From: Bacteroidota bacterium
GTDB lineage: Bacteria > Bacteroidota > Bacteroidia > Chitinophagales > Chitinophagaceae
Reading direction: 5' to 3'
Assembly (NCBI GenBank): GCA_005884665.1
Contig: VBAT01000023.1
Location: 157,919-191,641, forward strand
Length of the DNA stretch: 33,723 nt
Under the pieces are notes generated by a model. That model ran no database searches. It was given only the letters and a program-made list of their open reading frames with translations, and was not told where the DNA came from. Position numbers and translations under genes: made by a program. Below, in pieces: positions 24,592 through 32,294 of this stretch (positions are counted from its first letter, which is position 1; every line of letters starts with the position of its first letter).

Positions 24592-24655
24592 AAAACGAAA
24601 TCCGAAAGTTCAGTAGGGGACTTCCTAATATAATTTTTCGGATTTCGTTTTTCTT
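24592..24655. terminator. Bidirectional terminator between parC and the convergent secreted-protein gene
   Basis: AAAACGAAATCCGAAA (24592-24607) and TTTCGGATTTCGTTTT (24636-24651) form a perfect 16-bp stem with a 28-nt loop. The plus strand then runs TTCTTTATTC, and the minus strand has a T-run on the other side, so it can serve both convergent genes. It contains the decamer TTTCGGATTT, found also in other spacers of this window. Confidence 0.72.
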
Positions 24656-24675
24656 TATTCGAATTTTAGACGTTT

Positions 24676-25596
24676 TTACTTCTTGCGTCGAATTCTTACC
24701 GTGCCGTTCGTTTGGAAGCTACTCGTAAGCCGTACTTCGTATTTCTTCTTACCATCATCTACAACCATCAGCGCGGTATTGGGAGGAATGGAGCCCAGGT
24801 TATCAGCGAACATGCTTATCTCATTTATCGGCCTGGTAGGATCTAGAGTAAGGTTAAAATGAATAGATTTCTGGCTAAGTATCTGCGATGAGGTCAGTAG
24901 TTGGTTATTGAAAAAAACGGAAATGGAATCGCCATCAATTTCTCCGTTATCGTAAAAATCAACCCGTAACGAATCCGATTGGACTTCCAGTTCATCATCG
25001 ATGGTGTTCTGCCGTTCGGTGTATTCTTTTTCCACGACATAGTTCACAACTTTACGCTGTATGATGGTAGCGGCAACGAGGGTATCACCCACCGAAGGCT
25101 TCCAAACCTGGTAAGCCTCTTTAAATTCCCGGATAGCACGTATTACTGAATCTTTCTTGCTGATATCAGCGCTCAGGTTAAGATCGAAGTTTATGTCCGG
25201 GCACATATAGCGCTGCTCAGGCAATGCATTGAACTGGCCGCTGATCGTTGACCCAGCCCGTGCCACTTTCAGGACGCCACGCAGATTCATCATGCAATCT
25301 ACTTCCATATTGACCATGGAACCGTGATAGGTCACTGGTATGTTGTAGAGCGACAATTCCCGTGTATCCTTGTTATAGTTTCCTTTCACCTGCAGGCTGC
25401 GGTAAGTATTTTTAAAAAAATAGTTGAGAATGCCTTTTACATACCCCGCTTCCGGCTGGAGGATCATTTCTACCAGGTAATTATTGGCGGAAGAATTGGT
25501 TTTTACATTAGCCGTGCCATACCAATACCCAAAGACCGTCTGGGAATGAGAGTGTATTGCTATAAAAAAAGTTAAAACTAAAAGGCTTTTTTTCAT
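24676..25596 (-). CDS. Secreted hypothetical protein, Bacteroidota type
   Basis: The 306-residue product begins with a signal peptide (KKSLLVLTFFIAIHSHSQ, cleavage near residue 19), so it is exported. The N-terminal half is beta-rich (VFGYWYGTANV, with repeated strands up to a Cys-containing CPDINFDLNLS segment near residue 135). The C-terminal part has RVDFYDNGEIDGDSISVFFNN and later SMFADNLGSIPPNTALMVVDDG and KYEVRLTSSFQTNGTVRI, a pattern seen in many exported Bacteroidota proteins. No catalytic motif is visible. It lies 51 bp downstream of smpB in the same direction and may share its transcript. Function unknown. Confidence 0.75.
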   Translation of the reverse strand: MKKSLLVLTFFIAIHSHSQTVFGYWYGTANVKTNSSANNYLVEMILQPEAGYVKGILNYFFKNTYRSLQVKGNYNKDTRELSLYNIPVTYHGSMVNMEVDCMMNLRGVLKVARAGSTISGQFNALPEQRYMCPDINFDLNLSADISKKDSVIRAIREFKEAYQVWKPSVGDTLVAATIIQRKVVNYVVEKEYTERQNTIDDELEVQSDSLRVDFYDNGEIDGDSISVFFNNQLLTSSQILSQKSIHFNLTLDPTRPINEISMFADNLGSIPPNTALMVVDDGKKKYEVRLTSSFQTNGTVRIRRKK

Positions 25597-25647
25597 TGGC
25601 GGATATGGTCAAAAACCATGCTTGTTTTAAACGTTTTTATAAAAGGT

Positions 25648-26082
25648 TTATTTCAGGTACCGTTTCATTTCTCTTTCAACATCCTTTTGCCTCAGGGTTT
25701 CTCTCTTATCATGCAACTTTTTGCCTTTGGCCAGCCCTATCTCGATCTTGATCAGCCCTTTTTCATTGAGATAAATACGCAGGGGCACCAGCGTATATCC
25801 TTTTTCCTTGAGTTTCGATTCTATCTTTTTAATTTCTTTTTTCTGCAATAGCAACTTGCGGTCCCGCATCGCATCATGGTTGTTGATATTACCGTGAGAA
25901 TATTCCGCGATGTGTAACGATTTTATCCAGATCTCTCCTTTATGAATAAGACAATAACTGTCATTAAAACTGACTTTCCCGGCCCGGATTGATTTTACCT
26001 CCGTACCCATCAGCACCATCCCCGCTTCATATTTTACGTCAATGAAGTATTCATGATAAACGGAGCGGTTTTTTATTTCCAT
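25648..26082 (-). CDS. smpB: SsrA-binding protein SmpB
   Basis: SmpB brings tmRNA to stalled ribosomes for trans-translation. The 144-residue protein has the full family pattern: NRSVYHEYFIDVKYEAGMVLMGTEVKSIRAGKVSFNDSYC (OB-fold, tmRNA contact), then NHDAMRDRKLLLQKKEI and GYTLVPLRIYLNEKGLIKIEIGLAKGKKLHDKRE. The lysine- and arginine-rich C-terminal tail (TLRQKDVEREMKRYLK) enters the mRNA channel. The usual length is 150-160; the short tail here is still complete. It lies 67 bp after accD. The ssrA gene is not visible in this window. Confidence 0.96.
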   Translation of the reverse strand: MEIKNRSVYHEYFIDVKYEAGMVLMGTEVKSIRAGKVSFNDSYCLIHKGEIWIKSLHIAEYSHGNINNHDAMRDRKLLLQKKEIKKIESKLKEKGYTLVPLRIYLNEKGLIKIEIGLAKGKKLHDKRETLRQKDVEREMKRYLK

Positions 26083-26149
26083 TAAATTTTGTCTGATTGT
26101 CTGTTTCCAGCTGCAAGTACGAAGAAAGTTCTTTTTTCTTCCTTGCGTG

Positions 26150-27070
26150 TTAATTCTTTAACATGTCCAGCAAGGTTGTCAACCTGGCTTTTATGCCCTT
26201 TCGGGGAACAATGAAATCCAGGAAACCGTGCTCCAGTACAAACTCGCTACGCTGGAAACCTTCAGGCAGCTCTTTTTTGATGGTTTCTTTTATCACCCTT
26301 GGGCCGGCAAAACCGATCAATGCACCCGGTTCTGCAATATTGAAATCACCCAGCATTCCAAAAGACGCGGAAATACCGCCAAATGTAGGGTCAGTCAATA
26401 AGGATATATAGGGAAGTTTCGCATCGTTCAGTTGGGAAAGCTTGCCGCTTGTTTTCGCCAGTTGCATCAATGAAAAAGCGCTTTCCATCATCCTGGCGCC
26501 TCCGCTTTTGCTGATAACCATGTAGGGGAACTTGTGTTGCAGGCAATAATCAACGGCTCTTGAAAATTTTTCTCCCATTACACTTCCCAGCGATCCACCG
26601 ATAAATTCAAAATCCATACAGGCAATCACGATCTCGTGACCGTTTACTTTTCCTACCGCCACACGCATGGAATCTGTTAGATCTGTTTTACTCCAAATCT
26701 CCTCCAATCGCTTTTTATAAGGTTTCAGGTCGGTAAATCCCAGGAAGTCCTTAGACCGGATATTTTCAAACAGCTCTGTAAATTCATTGTCGTCAAACAA
26801 CAATTCATAATACTCGCTGCTGTTGATCCGATGATGATAACTGCATTTCGGGCAAACAAATAAATGTTCCCTGAGTTCGGTCATCGTACAGATATAATTG
26901 CAATCAGGACATTTTACCCAAAGTCCTTCCGGCGTTTCTTTCTTTTCCGAAGTTTTGGTACTGATGCCTTTCTTAATACGTTTGAACCAACTGGCTTTCG
27001 TTTCCTCCGATTTTCCCTCTTCTCCCGCCAGGTTTGCATCAAAATCTTCAACTTGTTTTGCCATGAGCAT
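26150..27070 (-). CDS. accD: Acetyl-CoA carboxylase carboxyltransferase subunit beta
   Basis: AccD pairs with AccA to transfer the carboxyl group from biotin to acetyl-CoA, giving malonyl-CoA for fatty acid synthesis. Of 306 residues, the first about 45 are charged and variable; a zinc ribbon follows with C54, C57, C73 and C76 (KCPDC and CPKC). The crotonase-like core carries GSLGSVMGEKFSRAVDY, ISKSGGARMMESAFSLMQLAKTS and DPTFGGISASFGMLGD, binding acetyl-CoA and the biotin. Start may be M1 (27070) or M3 (27064). A TATATTTG box on the minus strand (27089-27082) leaves a very short leader. The gene precedes smpB and probably forms a transcript with it. Confidence 0.96.
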   Translation of the reverse strand: MLMAKQVEDFDANLAGEEGKSEETKASWFKRIKKGISTKTSEKKETPEGLWVKCPDCNYICTMTELREHLFVCPKCSYHHRINSSEYYELLFDDNEFTELFENIRSKDFLGFTDLKPYKKRLEEIWSKTDLTDSMRVAVGKVNGHEIVIACMDFEFIGGSLGSVMGEKFSRAVDYCLQHKFPYMVISKSGGARMMESAFSLMQLAKTSGKLSQLNDAKLPYISLLTDPTFGGISASFGMLGDFNIAEPGALIGFAGPRVIKETIKKELPEGFQRSEFVLEHGFLDFIVPRKGIKARLTTLLDMLKN

Positions 27071-27081
27071 TCGTTGAGTTG

Positions 27082-27089
27082 CAAATATA
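27082..27089 (-). promoter_or_regulatory. Candidate -7 box of accD
   Basis: On the minus strand this reads TATATTTG, an exact match to TAnnTTTG, only about 12 bp from the accD ATG at 27070. A transcript from it would be nearly leaderless. No clear TTTG was found at the upstream distance expected. Confidence 0.4.
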
Positions 27090-27227
27090 AGGATGTTGTA
27101 GTTTATGACTGACCCATAGGTAGTGTCTCAGCTTAATAAACGTGTCACCGTTAACATAATACAGCCGCCAGGGATACGCGAATGAATGGCATATTGTTAG
27201 CTTCTTATCCGTGGCTAAATTTCAGGA

Positions 27228-27689
27228 TCAGCGCCTTGTTTCCATTTTCGTGGCCGCCGGATAGGTGACAATGACCACAGGTTTCATGATATGTGTTGTT
27301 AGCTCTATCTTTTTCAGTTTGTCCTCAACTACTTTCATCATTTCGCCCGAAGGGCTTTTATCCCCATAATGAAAATATAATGGAACTACTACCGTGTATT
27401 CGCCGCGGATGTAATTCCTGCCGCGTTCATTCAGCCGCTTTAAAAGATTGGAATCATTAGCATAATCGTATTTACTGTTCGAAGAATAAACTGATTTCAT
27501 CCGGATGCTATCCGTTTTAACGATCCTGAGCAGGGCTATTCCAGTATCAGGGCAACCCGTACAGCCATCGTTAATGATGCTCCGCACCATGACTCTTGTT
27601 ATTAATGAGTCGTATTGATGATTACCCTCCTGGCTATTGCCAATAATTGTATGGCCAACAAAAACGCTTATCAAGAGGATCTTCTTCAT
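27228..27689 (-). CDS. Small secreted protein of unknown function
   Basis: A 153-residue product with an N-terminal signal peptide (KKILLISVFVGHTIIGNSQ, cleavage near residue 20). The mature part has DGCTGCPDTG (two cysteines three apart) near residue 42 and no other striking motif. It contains charged stretches (SNLLKRLNERGRNYIRGEY) and a C-terminal beta-like end (TTHIMKPVVIVTYPA). The cysteine pair might form a disulphide or bind metal. No homologue was recognised. It is transcribed away from the lipoprotein gene that starts at 27848. The start ATG at 27689 is fixed by the signal peptide. Confidence 0.6.
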   Translation of the reverse strand: MKKILLISVFVGHTIIGNSQEGNHQYDSLITRVMVRSIINDGCTGCPDTGIALLRIVKTDSIRMKSVYSSNSKYDYANDSNLLKRLNERGRNYIRGEYTVVVPLYFHYGDKSPSGEMMKVVEDKLKKIELTTHIMKPVVIVTYPAATKMETRR

Positions 27690-27792
27690 TTTGATAATTG
27701 GTGTACTAAATATACAACAGGGTGCTTATTTTAAGCCTTTTGTCGTTGCAGGCCGGATTCGTAACCGTGCTTCAAAAAACATTATTTAACAT

Positions 27793-27800
27793 TATATTTG
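27793..27800 (+). promoter_or_regulatory. Candidate -7 box of the lipoprotein gene
   Basis: TATATTTG matches TAnnTTTG and lies 47 bp before the ATG at 27848, a normal leader length. The upstream -33 element is not clear. Confidence 0.42.
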
Positions 27801-27847
27801 ATGCAACGAGCCGCGTGAGCCAGTTGTCAGGTAACAAAAACTATAGC

Positions 27848-28231
27848 ATGAAAAGCATGGTAATTTGCCTATTGATGATCTCGGCTTTCGGTTGTACTAA
27901 ACAACAAAATAAAATAGAAAATAGCATCCAGGGAAACTGGGAACTTCGAAAACTGGAGGGAGGTGTTGCCGGTCTGGTCACTTTCCAGCCAGGTAATGGT
28001 CACATATATCAGTTCAATGAAGGCTCTACGTACCGCTATTTGAACAATGGTGGTACAGCTGAAACAGGAACCTATATACTGCAGCCTTCAACTATAGCAG
28101 GACAATGGACGCTTGTGTTGGCTGGCCCAAATCCAGCAATTATACAGGTGAAAATCGCCGGGCAGCAACTTGTTTTTTTAAAGGCGGCTAATTGTTGCGA
28201 CTATGCCGATATCACATTTGAAAAACTGTAA
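27848..28231 (+). CDS. Small lipoprotein, lipocalin-like
   Basis: The longer open frame begins at 27722, but the natural start is the ATG at 27848, giving 127 residues with a lipoprotein signal MKSMVICLLMISAFGC; C16 would carry the lipid. The mature protein has IQGNWELRKLEGG, GHIYQFNEGSTYRYLNNGGTAETGTYIL and FLKAANCCDYADITFEKL, which resembles the lipocalin-like or META-like small beta proteins frequent in Bacteroidota. It has two adjacent Cys near the C-terminus. It is probably anchored in the outer or inner membrane facing the periplasm. The convergent membrane-protein gene ends 5 bp from its stop. Confidence 0.72.
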   Translation: MKSMVICLLMISAFGCTKQQNKIENSIQGNWELRKLEGGVAGLVTFQPGNGHIYQFNEGSTYRYLNNGGTAETGTYILQPSTIAGQWTLVLAGPNPAIIQVKIAGQQLVFLKAANCCDYADITFEKL

Positions 28232-28235
28232 GTAC

Positions 28236-28997
28236 TCATTGCTTCTTCGAGAGCATTCCTGCCAGCACAAATAAGATTCCAACAAAAGTAAACGACTCGC
28301 AAAGCCCGAGCCTGTCACTACTATTGCTTGTGTCATTAGCAAATCTCACAGTATGTAGCAGGATAAACCAACCACCGATCATAATGCCCGATAGCAGGGC
28401 TGCCCATTTTCGGAGGCCTGGTATCAGAAGACCAATGCCACCGGCCAGTAGACAGATTCCACAGAAATAGGTCCAGAAAGGATGAAAGGGAATATAGGCC
28501 GGGATAAAACCACTTTTAATGAAATCTGCAAACCTGAAATGTGCCAGCCCGCTAATGATAAAAAAGAACGAAAGGAACAGGCAGCCGGTAAATATAAGTT
28601 TACTATTACCTGCCAACGTTCCCTGGTCGTTGCCTCCTTTCTGGAAAAATGATGCTGCCACGATGAATGAGCCGCCGGCCAGGGCCAGGGCTTTATATGC
28701 ATTGATCCAATCTATCATCTCATATAAGTGGCGAAGGACAAAAGAGAATAGCAGGATGATGACTCCAATCAGTAAGGATGCAATGCCACCCCTAACATTA
28801 AAGATCACCGCGAGCCCGGCAAGGATAAGCAGGGAACCTGAAACATAGGCCCAGGCAAGCTTTCCGGGGATATTAGCAGCCCAACTTGCGGCTGGTGGCC
28901 GGCCAACGATAAAGTCCTTCATAATAAAACAAAGTACACCGAGGGCCATGATGCCAATAGCATATATGATACGGCCGGGTCTGATGAGTTTATCCAT
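28236..28997 (-). CDS. Multi-span membrane protein, DoxX-like
   Basis: The ATG at 28997 gives a 253-residue product; upstream codons to 29063 read as non-coding spacer. At least seven hydrophobic segments are visible, for example YAIGIMALGVLCFIM, LAWAYVSGSLLILAGLAVIF, GGIASLLIGVIILLFSFVL, LIFTGCLFLSFFFIISGLAHF, FCGICLLAGGIGLLIPGL and SGIMIGGWFILLHTV. The repeated Gly-rich helices and the LLAGGIGLLIPGLRKWAALLSGIMI segment resemble the DoxX/DoxD-like membrane family. Function is unknown, and the family call is by resemblance only. It stands alone on the minus strand between two plus-strand genes. Confidence 0.65.
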   Translation of the reverse strand: MDKLIRPGRIIYAIGIMALGVLCFIMKDFIVGRPPAASWAANIPGKLAWAYVSGSLLILAGLAVIFNVRGGIASLLIGVIILLFSFVLRHLYEMIDWINAYKALALAGGSFIVAASFFQKGGNDQGTLAGNSKLIFTGCLFLSFFFIISGLAHFRFADFIKSGFIPAYIPFHPFWTYFCGICLLAGGIGLLIPGLRKWAALLSGIMIGGWFILLHTVRFANDTSNSSDRLGLCESFTFVGILFVLAGMLSKKQ

Positions 28998-29215
28998 GAT
29001 AATACAGTTAGTTGGTTGAAGACGGATCGAAACACTTAGCGGATAGCGGGAGCCGGACAGCAACCGGAGACACTTTGCATACCTGAACTTATCTTGATTT
29101 AATAAGCCCGTGATAGTACTCCGGCAGGTTCAAAATACCGATTCTACCCAAATTCCCTTCGGAAAACTATCCACCGGATAGTTGATACAAGGTGGGGAAA
29201 AAAAATGGCTGCCAG

Positions 29216-29245
29216 TTTCCTATGTGATTAAATCCCCTATATTTG
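29216..29245 (+). promoter_or_regulatory. Probable promoter of the SWIB gene
   Basis: TATATTTG (29238-29245) is an exact -7 match, with TTTC (29216-29219) about 18-19 bp upstream as a near TTTG. It is 51 bp before the SWIB start codon. Confidence 0.5.
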
Positions 29246-29295
29246 GTGCCGATAAGAACTGAAAGTCCATTAAAAATCTCAAAAATTAAAACATC

Positions 29296-29613
29296 ATGGC
29301 TACAAAAAAGAAACCTGCAAAAAAAGCAGCAGCTAAAAAACCGGCTAAAAAGAAATCTGCGCGTAAACCATCCGCAGCCTTTATGAAACCTCTTACTCTC
29401 AGCGATTCCCTTGCTAATGTTATCGGAAGTAAACCAGTACCCCGTACGGAGATCGTAAAGAAATTATGGGTTTACATTAAAGCCAATAAATTGCAGGATA
29501 AAGCTAATAAACGAATGATCAATGCAGATGCTAAACTGAAACCCGTATTCGGCGGTAAATCTCAGGTTTCTATGTTTGACATGGCAAAGCACATTTCAAA
29601 GAATGTAAAATAA
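29296..29613 (+). CDS. SWIB/MDM2 domain protein with histone-H1-like basic tail
   Basis: A 105-residue protein. Residues 1-30 are Lys/Ala-rich (KKKPAKKAAAKKPAKKKSA), similar to histone H1 tails and to the tails of bacterial HU-like and Hc1 proteins. Residues about 30-105 form a SWIB domain: MKPLTLSDSLANVIGS, VPRTEIVKKLWVYIKANKLQD, MINADAKLKPVFGGK, VSMFDMAKHISKNVK. In eukaryotes SWIB is part of chromatin remodelling complexes; bacterial copies are mostly known from Chlamydiae and Bacteroidota and are poorly understood. Binding to nucleic acid through the basic tail is likely but not proven. The gene has its own promoter and terminator. Confidence 0.93.
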   Translation: MATKKKPAKKAAAKKPAKKKSARKPSAAFMKPLTLSDSLANVIGSKPVPRTEIVKKLWVYIKANKLQDKANKRMINADAKLKPVFGGKSQVSMFDMAKHISKNVK

Positions 29614-29634
29614 GAATTACTTTTTTTATTGTTC

Positions 29635-29660
29635 AGCTCCCATTGCGGAGCTTTTTTTAT
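29635..29660 (+). terminator. Intrinsic terminator after the SWIB gene
   Basis: AGCTCC (29635-29640), loop CATTGC, GGAGCT (29647-29652), then TTTTTTTAT. It is a compact, standard terminator, 22 bp after the SWIB stop. Confidence 0.82.
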
Positions 29661-29678
29661 TTATAGCCAGTACAGATA

Positions 29679-30635
29679 TCAACCTCCTTTCGCCTGTGAA
29701 ATAAACCAAATGTTCGCCACTACGTAGACCAGCAATATTACCTGTGCTGCCGCCATATCAAACCGATGCGCTTTTTCGTGTTTATTTTTTTTGACGAGCT
29801 TTAAAGAATAAGCTGTACAGGCAATCACAGAAAAGATAAAGAACAGCGTAAGCCCATGCAGGGTATCCACCAGGGTAAACGAAGTCGATTCCGGCAAGGA
29901 TGAATCAACGATATACTTATTACCGATAACGGCAAACAGCGAACCTACGCTTAACCCGAAGCGGGAATCAATTCCATCAGTATGTATATAAAAACAGGTA
30001 TACGCGATCAGGAAAGCAAGATACATGCCCAGGAACATTTTCCAAAATAAGCCCGAAGCGTCCCTTCGTATTACCAGCCTTGCCCTGAAAGATCCGTACT
30101 CCGTATGTGGTTTTGTAAAGCTTTCATCCCCGAATGCCGTCTCATACGCTTTTATTCCCGTTGAGATAACACAACTGTCGATCGTCCATCCCCGCAGGGT
30201 GAACCTGGGATCGAAATGCTGACCTACAGTATCGGGTACAAAAACCAGGTAGCGGGAATCATACTGCGAATTTTCGATTGACAACCGCAATGTTTGTTTA
30301 TCATAGGGAAAATTGGCGATACGCCAGGAATCTTTCATCACGCATTGCAGTTTCATCTGCATTGTCACCCTTCCGTCGGAACTGTCTATTGTATAAAAAG
30401 ATTTATCAACAGTTTTCGCCTGCGGAACCTCGAGAAATTTAGAAAACTCGAACGCCGGGTTGCGGTATTTCAGCCATAACCAGAAAGTGATTGTGTACTC
30501 CTTTTGCTTAAAGTCGATATCATGAATGCTTGTGATGTAAATGCCGACCTTGACGGTATCACGCTTTATCCCCTGGGCTCTGCCCTGGAGACACATAACG
30601 AAAAATAAGAGGATGCCAGTTAACAGTCTTTTCAT
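29679..30635 (-). CDS. Probable pentameric ligand-gated ion channel homologue
   Basis: The 318-residue protein has a signal peptide (residues 1-21), a beta-rich extracellular part (about 25-193) and four transmembrane helices at about 196-216, 226-243, 256-277 and 294-313. This is the layout of bacterial relatives of Cys-loop receptors such as GLIC and ELIC. The motif FPYDKQTL (109-116) after SWRIAN matches the FPFDxQ sequence conserved in that fold, and KVGIYITSIHDIDFKQKEYT with FWLWLKYRNP is like the first strands of the ligand-binding domain. TM2 (FGLSVGSLFAVIGNKYIV) would line the pore. The ligand and ion are unknown. Two Cys (98, 155) are not at the classic Cys-loop spacing. The divergent plus-strand neighbour is a LytTR regulator. 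Confidence 0.75.
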   Translation of the reverse strand: MKRLLTGILLFFVMCLQGRAQGIKRDTVKVGIYITSIHDIDFKQKEYTITFWLWLKYRNPAFEFSKFLEVPQAKTVDKSFYTIDSSDGRVTMQMKLQCVMKDSWRIANFPYDKQTLRLSIENSQYDSRYLVFVPDTVGQHFDPRFTLRGWTIDSCVISTGIKAYETAFGDESFTKPHTEYGSFRARLVIRRDASGLFWKMFLGMYLAFLIAYTCFYIHTDGIDSRFGLSVGSLFAVIGNKYIVDSSLPESTSFTLVDTLHGLTLFFIFSVIACTAYSLKLVKKNKHEKAHRFDMAAAQVILLVYVVANIWFISQAKGG

Positions 30636-30681
30636 GGATTGTCCGTTTAATTGCGAAAGTTATAGAACGAGGAACGAAAAA

Positions 30682-30713
30682 CAAAGGTTATTTACCTTGT
30701 AATAATTAACAAA
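30682..30713 (-). promoter_or_regulatory. Candidate promoter of the channel homologue
   Basis: On the minus strand: TTTG (30713-30710), 20 bp, AACCTTTG (30689-30682). The second box fits TAnnTTTG at seven of eight positions and the spacing is right. It lies about 47 bp before the start codon. Confidence 0.4.
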
Positions 30714-30892
30714 AGACGGAGGGTACAATTCCTGTTCCGCGCCGGCCTGGCTATAATTAAACAATTCATCTAAGGAAACAAGCAACTCATACAACCGTCA
30801 CTTTACTGCCGGGAATCTTTGTATTTTCTTTATAGCCATAAACCAAATCTTATCCTGGAGTAATACTCCCGGTCACTATCAAAAAGACGGCT

Positions 30893-31312
30893 ATGTTCGA
30901 AACATACAGTTCAATCAGTTTTCCGGAGTATTCCGAGATAACTGCCAGGGAAAGTATCCTGTTACTGGGTACGTCCAAAGGACTTGAGATAATCGATATC
31001 GATTCCATCCTGCGCATTGAAGCCATAAGCAATTACAGTAAGCTATATTTTATCAATGGGAAATCCCTGGTTGTGGCGAAGGTTCTGTCGTGGTTTGAAG
31101 AAAAACTGGCTCATCGTCTCTTTACAAGATTACACAGAAGCCATTTGGTAAATATGCAATATATCCGTGCCTATAATGCGCAGGGCGGTTCCGAGGTGGT
31201 CCTTGTCAATGATGAAAGACTAACAGTTTCGAGACGTAAAAGAATAGAATTCAAAAAAGCGATCTACCAGCTTTACGGGAACCTGCCAGGTCCTGTAAGC
31301 AAAGCAGCCTGA
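30893..31312 (+). CDS. Standalone LytTR-domain transcription regulator
   Basis: The 139-residue protein is mostly one LytTR DNA-binding domain (about residues 20-128): SKGLEIIDIDSILRIEAISNYSKLYFINGK, VAKVLSWFEEKL, FTRLHRSHLVNMQYIRAY and VVLVNDERLTVSRRKRIEFKKAI. LytTR proteins bind direct repeats in promoters. Most have a response-regulator receiver domain first; here only about 20 residues precede it (MFETYSSISFPEYSEITARE), so it lacks a phosphorylation switch and no partner histidine kinase gene is adjacent. Its regulation is unknown. The neighbouring divergent channel gene could be a target, but no binding-site pair was identified. Confidence 0.88.
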   Translation: MFETYSSISFPEYSEITARESILLLGTSKGLEIIDIDSILRIEAISNYSKLYFINGKSLVVAKVLSWFEEKLAHRLFTRLHRSHLVNMQYIRAYNAQGGSEVVLVNDERLTVSRRKRIEFKKAIYQLYGNLPGPVSKAA

Positions 31313-31347
31313 TTCAGGCAGCATTTTTTTCGGCTAATACCAGCATC

Positions 31348-31743
31348 CTATATTTTCATCTCGATCATCCATTGATGTCCAAATGGATCTTGTATTTCCC
31401 CCTGCCGATAGCCATAGTCATAGCTTTGAGCGGGAGATATCACTGTTGCGCCTGCAGCAATTGCGCGGTCCATAACCGTGTCCACATCCGGCACAAACAA
31501 TCCAATAAGCGTTGTAGTACCATTGAATTTTTCGGGGCTGAACTGGCTAACCCTGGAAACTTCTTCATGAAGATGGAATAAGGCCCCTTCAATCGATAGT
31601 TCGGCGACATGAACGGTGCCATCATCATTTGTCCAACGCTGAAGTTCAACTGCTCCAAAGGCTTTCTCATAAAAACTGATATCCCTTACCCCATTCCTGA
31701 TATAGAGTTGGGGAGCGAAAAAAGTCTCACCTGTTTTATCCAT
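31348..31743 (-). CDS. VOC superfamily (glyoxalase/PhnB-like) protein
   Basis: A 131-residue protein with the paired beta-alpha-beta-beta-beta modules of the vicinal oxygen chelate fold: FAPQLYIRNGVRDISFYEKAFGAVEL, HVAELSIEGALFHLHEE, TLIGLFVPDVDTVMDRAIAAGATVISPAQ and YRQGEIQDPFGHQWMIE. The last motif, DPFGHQW, is the usual end of PhnB-like members. Such proteins include glyoxalases, dioxygenases and antibiotic-resistance proteins; the substrate cannot be deduced. The start ATG at 31743 is clear. It is 209 bp from the next minus-strand gene and probably separate from it. Confidence 0.88.
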   Translation of the reverse strand: MDKTGETFFAPQLYIRNGVRDISFYEKAFGAVELQRWTNDDGTVHVAELSIEGALFHLHEEVSRVSQFSPEKFNGTTTLIGLFVPDVDTVMDRAIAAGATVISPAQSYDYGYRQGEIQDPFGHQWMIEMKI

Positions 31744-31952
31744 AAATAAATTTTTATGCCCTGCGATCCGAAAGTGTCTAAAATAAACATTTACCGCAAA
31801 CCGAATGTAATGACAATGTTACTTTTCGCAAAACGGCAATATATCGTCCTAAAATTCACCTGGTCAAGCGTACTAAGCTTTAATTGGCAATCCTGCGTAG
31901 AGACTAGCATCCAGCATCGTCTCAATGATCCTTCGATCGTACTGTCGACTTT

Positions 31953-32294
31953 TTATTCCAGATCTGCCACATAAATCCATGCCCCTTTGCCCGATCGAAG
32001 CTTCACCTTAATTTTTTTATAATTCACCGGCTCATATGTATCTGCCATCAACAGCTCATCTGGGGATATTTCAAAAACCATTCCTTCGATGACATCGCTT
32101 GGATCTGTGGAATGTGCCAGGGTCTTCTGATGTTTGTCTGCGCCGGTTGCGAGAAATTTTTCATCATTAATTTCAATACCAACGAGCTTGTAATGCTCCA
32201 ACACATCCGGGGTGCCGTGTAAAAGTCGTCCGAATAATTCTACCTGGACATTTGGTTTCTGTAAAGTGCCGTAGGAAAAAAGGTATTCTTTCAT
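31953..32294 (-). CDS. Gamma-glutamylcyclotransferase-like (AIG2 family) protein
   Basis: The 113-residue product has the AIG2/GGCT fold signature. MKEYLFSYGTLQKPNVQVELFGR contains the YGTLQ loop that binds the gamma-glutamyl group, VIEGMVFEISPDELLMADTYEP carries the probable catalytic Glu of the TYE motif, and YKKIKVKL leads into the final strand. Family members turn gamma-glutamyl amines or amino acids into pyroglutamate. The start overlaps the stop of the upstream ATP-grasp-like gene by 4 bases (32291-32294), so translation is probably coupled and the two may act on one compound. The exact substrate is unknown. Confidence 0.85.
   Translation of the reverse strand: MKEYLFSYGTLQKPNVQVELFGRLLHGTPDVLEHYKLVGIEINDEKFLATGADKHQKTLAHSTDPSDVIEGMVFEISPDELLMADTYEPVNYKKIKVKLRSGKGAWIYVADLE

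Noticed and set aside
25648..27070. An ssrA (tmRNA) gene next to smpB
   Set aside because: No tRNA-Ala-like ends with a G-U pair and no peptide-tag frame were seen in the short spacers around smpB.
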